Source: Rotaria macrura
Lineage: Eukaryota > Rotifera > Eurotatoria > Philodinida > Philodinidae
DNA: 64,000 nt
Assembly: GCA_900239685.1 (NCBI GenBank)
Contig: OENT01000460.1
Coordinates: forward strand, 49,086-113,085
Reading direction: 5' to 3'
Position 1 is the first letter of the stretch; each line of letters opens with the position of its first letter. Shown here in pieces: positions 41,363-54,100 of the stretch. A program made the position numbers and the translations under genes. The notes under the pieces were generated by a model. The model was not told the DNA's origin, did not search any database, and saw nothing but the letters and a program-made list of their open reading frames with translations.

Positions 41363-44300
41363 ATGTTTACAATGTCTATTTTAATTTTACTGATGTCTTT
41401 CACCATCATCAATTCATTCCCATGTCCACCAGAATGTATCTGTAAATCAACAGACATGGATGACGTTGATTTTACGCAAATGTCATACATTATGAATTGT
41501 ACGAATACAGATTTAAATAATGAACAACTTGTTTATGAAGCTGAAGACTGGACTATAAATGAAGATAAACTTAATGATGATGATGCTTCATCAGCGGATT
41601 ATACTATTTCAATTGATTTATCCAATTCGTTATCGTTGAGAAAATTCACGAATACAACTATTCAATTGCGTAACTTTTCAAGCACTATTCAAAGTCTTTC
41701 GTTAGCTAATCAAGCAAACAAGTTTATTCTTCATTCAAACGCATTTTATTCACATATATACGCAAATTTACAAGTATTAAATTTATCTTCTTGTTGTAAA
41801 CATATACCTAATCAATGTCCGGAAATTTTTCGACCACTCGGACGACTTCGCGTACTTGATTTGAGTGGATCAGATATGTATAAAACTTGTCTTAATACAC
41901 CAGGTATGATTAATTTTCTTTTCTTTTTATTTGAGCCCCCCCCCCCCCCCCCCCCCTCCAATCGATCTTGGCCCAGGAACATTCGAATTATGTAAAACTT
42001 ACAGGATATGTTAGGCTTGGTATGAAAAGGTTATGGTTAAATTTTCAACCTTGTATCATGATTTTTGGATGAGATACGGATCTGACAAGGGTCAAAAATA
42101 GCGAATTTGGCAACCCAAATTTCTCGATCCACGTTCATGATATATCTTTCATTTTTTTTAGAAAGCGCATGTGCACATGGAGGGCACTGAAGAGTCCTTT
42201 TTTTAAATTCTTAATTTTTTAGCGGAAAACAGAAATCACAATTTCAATGACTTCAAAAATCGCGAAAAAAAGGGGGGGGGGTTTGAATACAGTTCCTTTT
42301 TTATATAGTCATAAAGAACGGTTTTTGAAAAAGGGCTCTGCAGTGCCCTGCATCTTGACATGTTCTTTCAAACAAAAAAAAATTTAATACATCCTATGGA
42401 GCTGGACTGAGAAATTTGGGATGCGCTTTTTTGAAAGTGCAAACTGAGAAAAAACGAAAAAGATTTTTTCGATCAATTTTTTCGATATTTCAGAATTTTT
42501 GAGGAAAATTCAGTTTTTTTTAGGAGGCTTTCCAGAAATCCTCGAATTTTACTGCAAAATAGAGGTTTTGGATAAAAACCTATAATAATTCTGAAAGAGC
42601 GAAAAACACGTTAACTTTTGATGCATTTATCCGAATTTCGAAATTTTTGAAAGAAATACCTTTTTTTTTTAAAGACTTACAAAAAAAGAGATTTGGGCTA
42701 AAAACCTATATCAATTCTGAAAGAGCGAAGAACGGGCTATCTTCTGGTGCATCTATCTCAGTTTCGGAATTTTCCCGAAAATTGACTTTTTTTGGAGGGG
42801 GGGGGGCTTAAAGAATGTTCAATAATCATGAGTAGCTGTTTATTAGTAGAGATAGCAGTATTCTGCAGAAAATTCAAATCCTTTAAAAATTCAGCAAAAA
42901 GACGTAGAATTATAGAGAACATAGATGATAAAAGTAACTTCACACATCGTCTCGTCTCCGCTTCGTCGTTAATACTTACTAAACACATTTATTATGACTT
43001 GATTTGTTTTTACCTTAAACTTTAGTAGAAGAATTACGTTTTTGTTTTCCTTTAGCTTAGAAGAACTGATGTACTAATAGAGCTGTCAAAAAGCATCTAG
43101 TTTATTTTTTCATAGAAAAACCAACATCAACACACTAATGGTCATCTTGCTACCATGGGGCAATTTTCAGTGGAATCGATTTTAAGATTCTATAGAAACT
43201 TTATCAGCAATAACACTTGGAATAAGTTACAAGGGAATTTCTGGTTTCGATTGACAAAGTGTGATTATTATGTTGTCGCTAATTTTTCAATGCTTAGATA
43301 ATAGTAAACATTCTTCGAGAAAAATTGATTAGAGTACTTTTTTTTACTGTGAATACATCCGATTTTACGGCTTTATCATCCCATGTTGTCGACATCATTT
43401 TTTTCCATTGGATTGTCACACTATTATTGAGTAGTAGTGAGACTAGAATTTAAAAAAATACTATACATTCATCATGTTTACGATCAGACCATTTTAAAAT
43501 AACATGAAAAGGCTTCCCTCAGAAAAAAATACAATTCATGATTCGAAATCATAGAATTCTTGATTTAATTAATCGTTATGAGAAAGATTCTTTGTCGTTA
43601 GTTGATTATTTCATGAAAATTAGTAAAACAATTGGTAAAAATGTTCACTTTCGTGTGAACTATTGAATTGTTTTCTTATTTCTGTTATCACTATTAGTTT
43701 CTCTGATAAAATATATTTTTTTCCTTTATAAATTACGGTTGAATCAAAAGTGTAGATGACGAGGGAAAAAAATCTTGTCCAGGAAAAGCATGAAGCATAA
43801 TGGATAGACCATAGACTCAAATCACTCGAAGTTTGAATGAGTCATAGCGAGAGTAAAACATTACCATAATACGAAATCGAACAGTATTTCACGATTCGAG
43901 TATGTTCTTCTGTAAGTGTTGAAGTTGTAAAATTCTCAAAACCAGCTAGGATAGTTGAAGTATTGATGAAAATAAGACACTATACTGGAACTATCTCATC
44001 AAAATGTCAACATAGACTCATAAACGTGTCTGACTTTTCCTTTAATCTATTGATTTACTACTTACCGATAAGAATACAACGAGAAATGTTTTGCATTATT
44101 TCGTAGGTTTCTCTTGTTCGTTAAACCACGATAGAATATAAGTCGAATCACTTTTGTACTTGACGATTCATTGTTATCTTGACTTTTTAATAAACAAATT
44201 TGATGAAACTATACGAAATGATACTATTGAATCCATCGGTTACCTATAACAAATTGCATCAATAATTAGAATTATCAAAATAAGCATTATTCTAGTCATG

Positions 44301-46604
44301 TTTTTTTTCTTGTCTCAATCTAGAGAAATTGATCTTATCCAACCTTGGATGCAAGTTAACACATTTTTGGCATCAGTTTAAAGTATCGTTTTCATTAGAG
44401 AATGAGCAATTTCATTTTTCTACTTAATTGGCTCATCTCCTAGAAATAATAACATGTCTAATCATAGTGTTTCAGGAGTCTTACTCACAAAATTACTGTT
44501 TCACAATTCTTATCCCAGTATCCTCAACATTTTTCATTTCATACGTTACGCATATCATAAATTCTACGTCCGCTTTTGTTTTCATTTTTTAATACTAATA
44601 TGGAAGAATATCAATTTGAGCACACCTGATAAGAAATTCGTCGAAGCAGTATTTTTATTTTTATTCTTTGTCATATTTTCCTACCCTTTAGCATATGTCA
44701 GACATTTTCGAAATTCGTATATTTCTTTAATCGTAGAAAACATTGAATTAAATCGAATAAATGATATTGAAATTGTGCAATAGATCATTCTGACTGATCG
44801 GAATATGTCATAGTGATAAATTCAAAATCTTCCACATAGAATCTAGTCATTGAGTTTCTTATAACGTCCCTCTTATAATAACTAATATACTCTGAATCGA
44901 TAACATTTAGATGTAATCTCGACGAAACTTCACGATCTTATATTACGCAATAATATCTATGATAGAAATACATTTTCTCATTCGAGTCAATTATTTACTG
45001 GTGTACGAAAAATAACAGGTACACTTGATTTACAATATTCTCGTTTTCAATTCGGTACACAATTAAGTGGCAATTGTTTGTTTGATTTATTCCCACAAAT
45101 AACAACATTACATTTATCATATGTTCAATTCGAATCAACATCGAATAGTACAGAAATCGATTTAGAACATTTACTTAAATGCAAACGAAATTCGGATGAG
45201 GATTTTAATAGTAAACAATTGGTTAATCTGTATCTTCGTCAATTGAATCTTCAATATCTACCCGAATGGTTTACACCGGAACGTTTTCATCGATTACATC
45301 GTCTTGATTTATCACACAATATGTTCTATAGTATAGCTCTAGATACATTTGCAAGTCTACAGCATGTCTTATTGGCATACAATCCTATTGAATTGGATAG
45401 AATAGTGTGGCGTGACAATACAATCTATAAATCAATAGATTTACGTGGAACAACACGTAATCGAACATTTAGTTTAACACAACGTCTAAAAAATCTGTTT
45501 AAAATAACAAAAAATATTGATTATAGTGAAAATGAAGAAGTTAATCCTGTCAATATGACGAGCATTCCACTTGGTTTTGATTTCGGTACATTAGATTTTT
45601 CATTAAAAATATCTCGAACAAACCTATATGCATTTAAAGTCGATACTTATGATATACGACGTTTAGATATCAGTTTTAATCATTTAACGGAACTCAATTT
45701 AGATACACAAATGAAACTAGTTTATTTAGATTGTTCGAATCAATATCTAACGAAATTAATATTAAGTAAAGAATTATTAGAATTAAATGAATTGAAATGT
45801 TCAAATAATTTATTAAAAACGATTGAAAATTTTGCTTATCTACAACATAATCAATTAAAATTAATCGATTTATCGAATAATCGTATTGATTCATTGGAAA
45901 ATTTATTTCCTAAGTTAAATAGTCGTTATTTACATACAATTAATTTAAAATCGAATTTAATTCAAATCGTTCCATCAAATATATTTCACCGTAAACTAAT
46001 TAATCTTTATGAAATTAATCTATCGTTGAATAATATTCATACAATTGAAAAAGATGCATTTCAATCGGCGAATCTACAAATTCTTGATTTAACAGGAAAT
46101 TCTTTAAAGAATGTCGAACCATATGCAATTTTCACTGCATCATTACGATTATTCTATATATCTAACGGTACTCAACAATTAACTGATCGTTGTATTCAAA
46201 TGCCATCGAATGATACTCTTCTATTTATCTATACGAATTGGTTTGAACAAAATGGAACTCTGATGAAAAACGATCAAGTGAAACTCGATAAATGTTTAAC
46301 TCGTTATATAAATTCAACAAAAACGAAGTCCATTGTTAAAAAAAGTGCAAATTTATTAAGACATTACATCGTATATGAAGTTGTCGCTCTAGTTTTAATT
46401 TGTGGTTTTGGTCTCGTGTACTATTATCGAAAACGTCCATTACCATTTTTTACACGTTTTCAACATTATAAACGATTAGGTAGAAATCGAAATGAACCAA
46501 GCACAGATGAAATTCATGAGTATCAACGAGAAGATGATGAAATCGTCATGAATTTAGAAGAGTCACCATTTAAAACATCCAATCAAGTACCTGTACGTGT
46601 TTAA
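41363..46604 (+). CDS. Leucine-rich-repeat type I membrane protein
   Basis: Cell-surface or endomembrane LRR protein. Two exons, 41363-41903 and 44911-46604, joined in phase across a 3-kb intron, giving 744 residues. A hydrophobic signal peptide (about 1-19, SILILLMSFTIINSFP) is followed by a cysteine-rich cap (CPPECIC), typical of LRR N-terminal flanks. About a dozen irregular LRRs follow, for example LQVLNLSSC, LRVLDLSGSDM, LHRLDLSHNMF, IRRLDISFNHL, LKLIDLSNNRI, LYEINLSLNNI and LQILDLTGNSL, with many N-glycosylation sequons. A C-terminal cysteine pair precedes one membrane helix at about 666-686 (EVVALVLICGFGLVYYY) and a basic stop-transfer KRP. The 58-residue cytoplasmic tail is charged and has no TIR or kinase domain, so it is not a Toll receptor. 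The ligand is unknown. Confidence 0.85.
41934..42808. mobile_element. Element bounded by inverted poly-C / poly-G ends
   Basis: The left end is AG, 21 C residues, then TCCAA (from 41934). The right end is TTGGA, ten G residues, then CT (to 42808). These are inverted versions of one terminus, AG-C(n)-TCCAA. Inside are another run of ten G (about 42272-42281) and two direct copies of a block of about 110 bp offset by 126 bp. No open frame for a transposase is visible and no target duplication was clear. It lies in the LRR gene's intron. The homopolymer lengths may be unreliable in the assembly. Confidence 0.6.
42550..42785. repeat. Two direct copies of a ~110-bp block
   Basis: The words AAAAACCTATA and AATTCTGAAAGAGCGAA occur at about 42574-42610 and again 126 nt later, followed in both copies by related sequence (CTTTTGATGCATTTATC and CTTCTGGTGCATCTATC). 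This is an internal tandem duplication of the poly-C/poly-G bounded element. Confidence 0.8.
42809..44910. other. Rest of the LRR gene intron
   Basis: AT-rich intronic DNA. Open frames (for example 44454-44783) are low-complexity and out of phase with the flanking exons. Nothing else was recognised. Confidence 0.5.
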
Positions 46605-49600
46605 CTTTGCCTCCTTCTTTCTTTTGCTTGTTTGTTCTAATTTTGAATTGACCTTGTAGTAAACATCGTTAAGTTTTGTATGAATTTTCATTCGTCATCG
46701 AACGAAATTGATATTTTATAGAAAATGTATGCCTTTCATATATATTTAAGTTAAATACAGAAATATTTTCGAAAGAAAAAAAAACGATCCATGTAGTACA
46801 ATAATTGAAATACAGAACAGAGAAAATAAGATTTTGCTGTCTCTTCTCATAGATATAAATGAAAATTCTAGTTTTCTAATCTGTCTGATAAAAATACAAG
46901 AGAGAATATGTTCGGTTTATTTATTTTTCCTAATAAATGAGAAACTATTGAAATGAATTGAAACAGAACTTATCATATCTTATTTAGAACAATATGATTT
47001 ATTATTTCAATGCCGATCAAAATATCTCATACATGTATTTCATTCCTATCATATTCTCTATTAAAATTTTATGGATTAGATATGGAGGCGAAGATTTTTG
47101 TAAACATAAACGCCATGATTTTCTATCAAAGGACAGTTAGAAAATTTCAATTTTTAAGAAAAGAATTCTTCAATAAAATGAAATTTGGCATCTAGTCCTA
47201 TGATATTTTCTTCCAATGGGGTCGACATTACGATAACAAAAAGAAGTTAAAATGCTTTTAATTACAGGCTACTGTGTGAGCGAAATCGATTGATTGAATA
47301 AAATTAGATTGTATCAGTGATGCTTTTACAAACTTTCCTATAGTGTATATACGATTACTTCTACTCATGAAACAACAAGAAAACTTGTTCATACCACAAT
47401 GAATTTTACTCTCAACTTTGCATTCTGAACTGTATTACTTTAACGAAAAACTTACAAAAAAATAGTCAATCATATAACTTACATTATCAGATGTTATTAC
47501 CGGTTCATGATGAGTTGTTCGTCTTACATAATCACTTTAATTTAAAAAGTCAATACTTAAATCCATGATAGAAGACGCACCATTCCGTTCTTCAAACTAT
47601 TCAAAGCAAATACAATTCTAATTGAAAGAAAAAAGGTTTTTATTTTACTTATTCTAATGAAGTCGATGATGAAAAAGAAAATGAATTATGATTTTAGGAT
47701 TGATAAACATAATCGTGTAGAAAAAATAGGCTCAACCATGATGAATTCATTAAAAAAAAACATCTGAATGAAGTCAGAGGATAACAATATGAATTTCGTT
47801 CTCAATTTTCCTTTGTTTTTATTCCATTGGATGGTGTAGAATCGAATAAAATGGACCATAACTATTGACACAAATGATTAGTAACTTAACATCATAATCA
47901 GATTATTTTACAAGGTAATCCTTTGTATTGTCTGTTGAACAATAGCCTATCATTGACATAAAGGATCAAATAAAAAATGAAATGCAATCTATCGCATTGA
48001 TAAACATCCATCTCGAATTAGCGAAACACAGAACAACTGAATTCGCTGGATATTTTTATATACCACAGCAGGTATGTTTTCGATAAAACAGAACTTAATC
48101 AAAGATAGTTATGCATAGATAATACATTTTCTTTAAATTAACGATAATAAATTGATTGGATTTGTATTCTAATTGAATAGATATATCGTGAAAAAGGTTT
48201 CCAATGCTTGGAATATGTATACATCAAATTTCTAGTTGAAAAAGAATTAAAAACTAACATATCAATAGAAACCAGTACATAGTATGTATTAAGCTTCGAC
48301 TAATATCATGAAATTCCGTTGCGCTAAAATTAAGTGCAATTGTTGACTGTCTTACAGACTTATTTTTGTAACCCGATGAAAAATCATAGGTTTTCATCCC
48401 ATGATAGGAAAGATGCTGAAAAAGGATAAGAAACAATATTAAATGTATAATGATCAATACTAAAACTCAATCGATAATTGTATATAAACTTGAAAGCAAA
48501 ATACGTGTTTAAATTTCTTGTTCTTTACAGTTTAGTCAGTGTTCGATGAGGATAAAATAATTTTTTTGATCAATTTTTGATTTTCTATAAACAACTGTAC
48601 TTCGATCAAATTTTCTTTCTTATTCACATTAATGTAATCGAATAGACGAAAAGTCTCATCCAACAAACATACTGATTTCACAATAGCAAAAACACTCTCA
48701 CCAAAAAGAAACAACGAATTTTCTTGATCCCTATTTTGGATTAAGAATGAATGAAATAGAACATGATTTAGAATTATAACATTTTTAACCAACTTAAATG
48801 TTTTATCCTTTCAGTTGACTTACTATTGTTGGTTTTTTGACTCATCCTCAAAGTTATTTTATGCAAGTCTTTCCAAACTATAGCTCACGAAGTTAGTCGG
48901 TGAAAGGCGTGTTTTATAAATTTATCCGTAGGAATCTATTTTAATTCTGCCACTGGATTCATAATCTATTTAAATATATTTGAACGCCAAAACTTTACAT
49001 GACTATAGATTAGTCAATCAATTAAGTTTTATTCAAAACAACAAAGATTATTAATAATAAACTAATATCAACTATTGACAGTGTCGCAGAAACAGGCAAA
49101 CATCACATTTTTCTGTGATTACTGATTGCGCACAGTGACGAAAGAGACTGTGTTATGTACTGATCCGACTTCATAAAAAAAATGAATAACAAGAATTCTA
49201 TTTTTACAGGAAACCAATAGAAAATTGTTTTGCTTCATTTTTTTTAGAAAGAAAACGAAAGAAAGAATAGATTTCAATTCAGATCAATGTTGACAATCAG
49301 ATTTTACGAAGAAATTACTTCCCACCGTATTCAATCATGTTTTAGGTCTATATCATGTGCAATCTATCAGTTCTGACTAAGTTTGAATATCGTAGAAATC
49401 ATGCGAGATTTTCACATTTAATCGAGCGATGATATTGCATTTCTACGTAATAATTTCATTTCAATTCAACGCCATTTTCTTGTTTTAGTAATGAGAGAGA
49501 AAAAATATGATTCGAATGTCGCAACAAAATTTCATATAAATTTCAATCCTGATGAGAACAGTTGATTATGAAGGTTTCACAACACATTCCATTGTGTTCA

Positions 49601-50615
49601 TTCTAACATCCACTTATGATAAACATATGTATTCTACAGTCCTCTTATGACGCAGGTGAAACCGATGCTTTTATTTAAGTACAAAAATCATTCTAGCTTT
49701 TATATGAAAAAGAATAATGTACGACGAAGCTTGATATTAATCCGATTCTCATTGCTTTGTAGTAAGATACTTCAAGCGTACTCGTGTTATATGATATCTA
49801 TAGTTCATTAATCGAATTGATGAGGAAAAATCGATAATTATTCTGTAAATATTTCAACTCGTACTAAGCGTAACACAATATCGATTGTTTTAAATATACA
49901 TTCACATCAATATGAACTATCGAATCCTGCAAACTTTCATGGAGGAGTATTTCTTTTTAATTATGTTGAAGAATTTTTTTTTTGAAACAATCAAAAATGA
50001 ACAGATCCTTGTGTTGCTTTTACTCTTCTTTGTAAACATTCGACATCTCAAGTATTCTATTTAAATATTGGTGACCTTCAATTCAATTGACTTCAACTCA
50101 TTTGATTGTTCTATATGGTTTCGTATGAAAAAGAACACTTATTATCGAAATGTGAAAATACAACAAGCTTTTGAAGAAACAAGTATGAAGAGTACAGTAT
50201 CTGAATCGATTCGTTGTCTTCTACAGAAAGATTCAATTCTGTTGAACGGAACAATGATATTATCATACTGTTTTTATGATACCATGTGAAAATTCGTTTG
50301 AAATGAAGAGAAACGATGATTTTAAACATGAGTTTTTTATTTCCAAAGAATTTGACTTGTGTCAATTTTTAAATATAAAACGACAGACTCTTTTTATATT
50401 GACGTATTCGAAACGTACCCTTCGATATTTACCTTGGTTTTGACGCACTTGATAGAATTGCATAATCGATGGCCGTATCCACATAAAAATGCAAATAGAT
50501 CAAAGTTAAATATTTATTCAATCCATAAACATAGAAAATTAGACAGACATGTATAAAACAAGAAAGAAAAAAGACGATTGTAAAAAATCACTATCACCGA
50601 TTGTATGATCACCAT
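46605..50615. other. Intergenic region, no gene recognised
   Basis: About 4 kb, AT-rich, between the LRR gene (+) and the LIAT1-like gene (-), which point toward each other. No open frame with domain similarity and no repeat was noted. Confidence 0.5.
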
Positions 50616-51037
50616 TTATTTCTCTGAGACACTAACGTTTGCTATTTTCATTTTTTCAATTAAATTTTGAATTGCTTGTTCACGAGCTTCACAATATCGT
50701 TGTCGTCGAAGTTCTTTATATTGTTCGATACGATCATTTTCAAGTGTTGGATCAGGTAATATGTTATCCCAACGAAGAGAAGATATATTGGCGTCTGTTA
50801 ACATATTTAAATCAGATTTTTTTCCTAAATATTGAATCAATAATTCAATTCTATTGAACGAAACAAAAAAAATGTAAATAATAGTAACAAATACAAACCA
50901 TTTCGACGATTCTTCTTAGAATTTTTTGTTTGATTCTTGTTCGGTATTCGTGATTTTGATTTCGATTTTTGTTTGAGATGTCGTTTTTTATGTGAACGAT
51001 TTTTACTTGGTTCAGCATTATTTCCACCGATGGGCAT
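50616..51037 (-). CDS. LIAT1-like small basic protein
   Basis: Two exons on the minus strand, 51037-50899 and 50824-50616. Joining them in phase gives 115 residues. The first half is extremely basic and low-complexity (KNRSHKKRHLKQKSKSKSR). The second half holds a motif resembling protein LIAT1 (ligand of the arginyltransferase ATE1): NISSLRWDNILPDPTLENDR followed by IEQYKELRRQRY, compared with the vertebrate pattern ESLRWDGIL-DPEAE-RI-YK-NRRKRY. Vertebrate LIAT1 also has a Lys-rich N-terminal half. The acceptor at 50825 (ATTTAG) was chosen because the stronger AATAG acceptor upstream gives an immediate stop. It lies 155 nt downstream of DDX31 on the same strand. The similarity was recognised from memory of the motif, so confidence is moderate. 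Confidence 0.7.
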
Positions 51038-51192
51038 GATGTTTTTATGTTGTTCTCGTCTGCCAGAAAAAAATTCATCTATCTAGAAGAGAGAAAAAAT
51101 TCTTCTCGTATATTTTTTTGGTTCTTGTTTTAATTTAATTTTCAATAACAAAAAAAGACAAAAAAAAACAGAAAATTTTTGTTTTCTTTTAA

Positions 51193-54100
51193 TCAAGATT
51201 TTTGTCGACCATGTAAACGTTTCATAGTATTTCGTTCACGTTTTTTCTCTAAGAATTCATCGATCTTATCTTTTTTCTTATTAGATTTAGTTATTAATTC
51301 AAGACCGCTGCCGAACTCGGATATATGACTAAAATTACGAAGACGCCCACGTGGTTTAGTATTACTTGAAAACGATGAACGATCAAACTGTGTTTTTTTC
51401 ACAATTTTCTCAGTTGGTGCCGATTCTTCATCTTTCTTTTCCTCGTTTTCAACTGTTTCATTTCTAAAAACAAATTGAACGAAAACGAATATGTTTAATT
51501 GCTTTCATAAGAGACACAATAATCACGTACTCTTTGAATGATGTTGATTTAACTCTTTGCGATAACGATGCAAATGTGCCTTTTCGTTCATTCATAGTAT
51601 GATTGTTTGATTCATCTGGTAATGATTTGAGACCAAAACTCTTAGCAACATGACCACGATGAAGATTTTTCACGTGAAACAGATATTTCCATTCACGAGA
51701 AAACGATGCATAGTATCGAATAAATGAAAGAAAGGCTAAAATTTTGAAAAAGAAACTATGATAAGGTTGCGATAATGTTGAAATAGTAGACCTTGTCGAG
51801 CTTGCTCAATACGTTCTTCAGATCCATCGACATATTCTTCGAAATGATGATGTAGAGAACTTGCACATTGTTCAGCTGTTTTTGGAATAACACTCTAAAA
51901 CGATCAGAAAAGAAACATTCAATATGGAAATAAAAGATGAGATTAAATTTCATATTAAATCTGTACAGATATAAGATTTTTCTTGACCATGAAATTTTTA
52001 TTTTTAGAACTTAATAAGACTCATGTATAGATACGTCAATGTTTTAACATACTATACATAAATATTGTCAGCTTATTTATTCGAACATGACTTACAATTC
52101 GTACACGTGTTTCAAGATAGCATATGTTTGTAGACAGACATAGGCAACATCTGACATCAGTAGACATAATCATTTCAGAAAAGAGATGGTCTGATAGAAC
52201 AGCTGTGCATCATCAGGAAAAAAGGCAAATAATACAATGAAATCAAAGATCGAAGAGACCAAAGAAAAAGATACTGATAATTACGAAAAAGAGCAATTCA
52301 CCAAAACAAGTTTGTATAGTGTGAGCAAATCAATCAATATTAATAAATAAATAAAACTTACTCGAGTTTCGAAATGTTGTTTTAACTTTTCGGAACACTT
52401 TAAAAGTGTTTCAAGAATATCATCAGGCGAAATGCTCTTCAAACTAAAATCAAATAAGATAATGTGCATTCATAATTTTTCTTTTTTGATAAATATAAAT
52501 GAGTCTTTGTTTTGTAGCAATAGTGACAAAGAAAAATGTAAGCATCGACAAAGCTCGCGGAGATACACTTGTTTTCTGTAAATTTCCTTTTGTAGAAACT
52601 AATCCGTAGAATACTTCACTGAGTATTCGACATGCTTCATGAATATGTTACAATCGATCGAAAAAATTCCTTACCTCATTTTATATTTCTCTTGCAATGT
52701 TGTTACATATTCAGCTTCGTTTGGTAAAAGAAAAACTAACGATCGACCGATGGAACCTAACAATAATGAATTATATTATTCGATGAAAAAACGAAAATCT
52801 ATATTGATGATTAAATAAACAAGACTAGCATATGTGTAAATCTAATATATACACTTGAGTCTTAGCTCACGTAGAGCGAAATTTCTTACTTATCATTCGT
52901 TTGAGATCATTTTTCATAAAATTCAAAAAACTTACCAAGTCGAGCTGTTCGACCGATTCGATGAATATAATCAATAGGACTCGTCGGATGATATTGTATG
53001 ATCCATGTAACACTTGGCAAATCAAGACCACGTGCAGCAACATTTGTGCATAATAGAATTCCTTGTTTTAATTTCGAAAATTCACTGAAAACACTTGTTC
53101 TTTCCTATGCAACAAATGAGCCATGTCTATCGAATGCTTTTCTATGAAGAAGAAAAGAAAAACGAGTACTAACTTGATGTGTCATATCTCCTTGTAATCG
53201 TAATAATTTCACAGATTCATTCAATAGATGTCCGAATTGTAAATCGTCTTGTTCATCTAAATCATCTTCTTTATCACCATTTAACATTGTATTAAGAACA
53301 TCATAGTGAAAACGAACAAGATCATTTGTTGCCAAGAATATGAGTACTTTTGTTGTCTTTTTAGCCTGTATGTTGTTTATATTTTCAAAGAGAAAAACAA
53401 GTGAGATTAACTAGAGTTATTCTATATTGTCATGTGACTTACATTATTATTAAATATTTTCAATAAAAAGGCAATCAACGTAACAAAACGTAATTTACTT
53501 GGAACGATAGTAAACATTTGCTGCAATGTTTTCGGTACAGTTATAACACTTTCGTCATTAAATTCTTCTGAGATATCAATACGAAGTGAATTTTTACTTA
53601 AATTTATATCCACAAATTCATTTAAAGCTAAAAAAAAACGAAAACCTTATAAATTTGATTATAAAAATTATTAGAAATGATATAGCCACTCTACATGGAT
53701 AATCATTAATCGATGATCCAATTCTTTATTATCGATTTATTTTATTCTCCAGAGATTTATTACGGACGTTGTTCATGCATAAGTCAACAAGTTCTGTTTC
53801 AATTTGAGGATAGTCGTTAACGAACTCTGTGCTATATTCTGTACTGTTGTTCAATCGTCAATCTCATATATGAATATATTTTTCTAATTCCTATTTATTT
53901 CTATCAAACCTGTCGTTGGCGTTGCAGATAAAAGGATGCGTTGAAATTGTTTTTCACTATCCAGTTGTTTGGTTATTGTTTGAAGGATTTTTTTGATTGC
54001 ATCGGCAAATCCCATATCAAGCATTCTAAATTTTTGATAAATTAAAACAAACGTAATTGAAAAGAAATAACTTCTACTTGTCAGCTTCGTCAAATATTAA

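Noticed and set aside
41363..46604. Toll-like receptor
   Set aside because: The LRR ectodomain and single helix fit, but the 58-residue cytoplasmic tail has no TIR domain.
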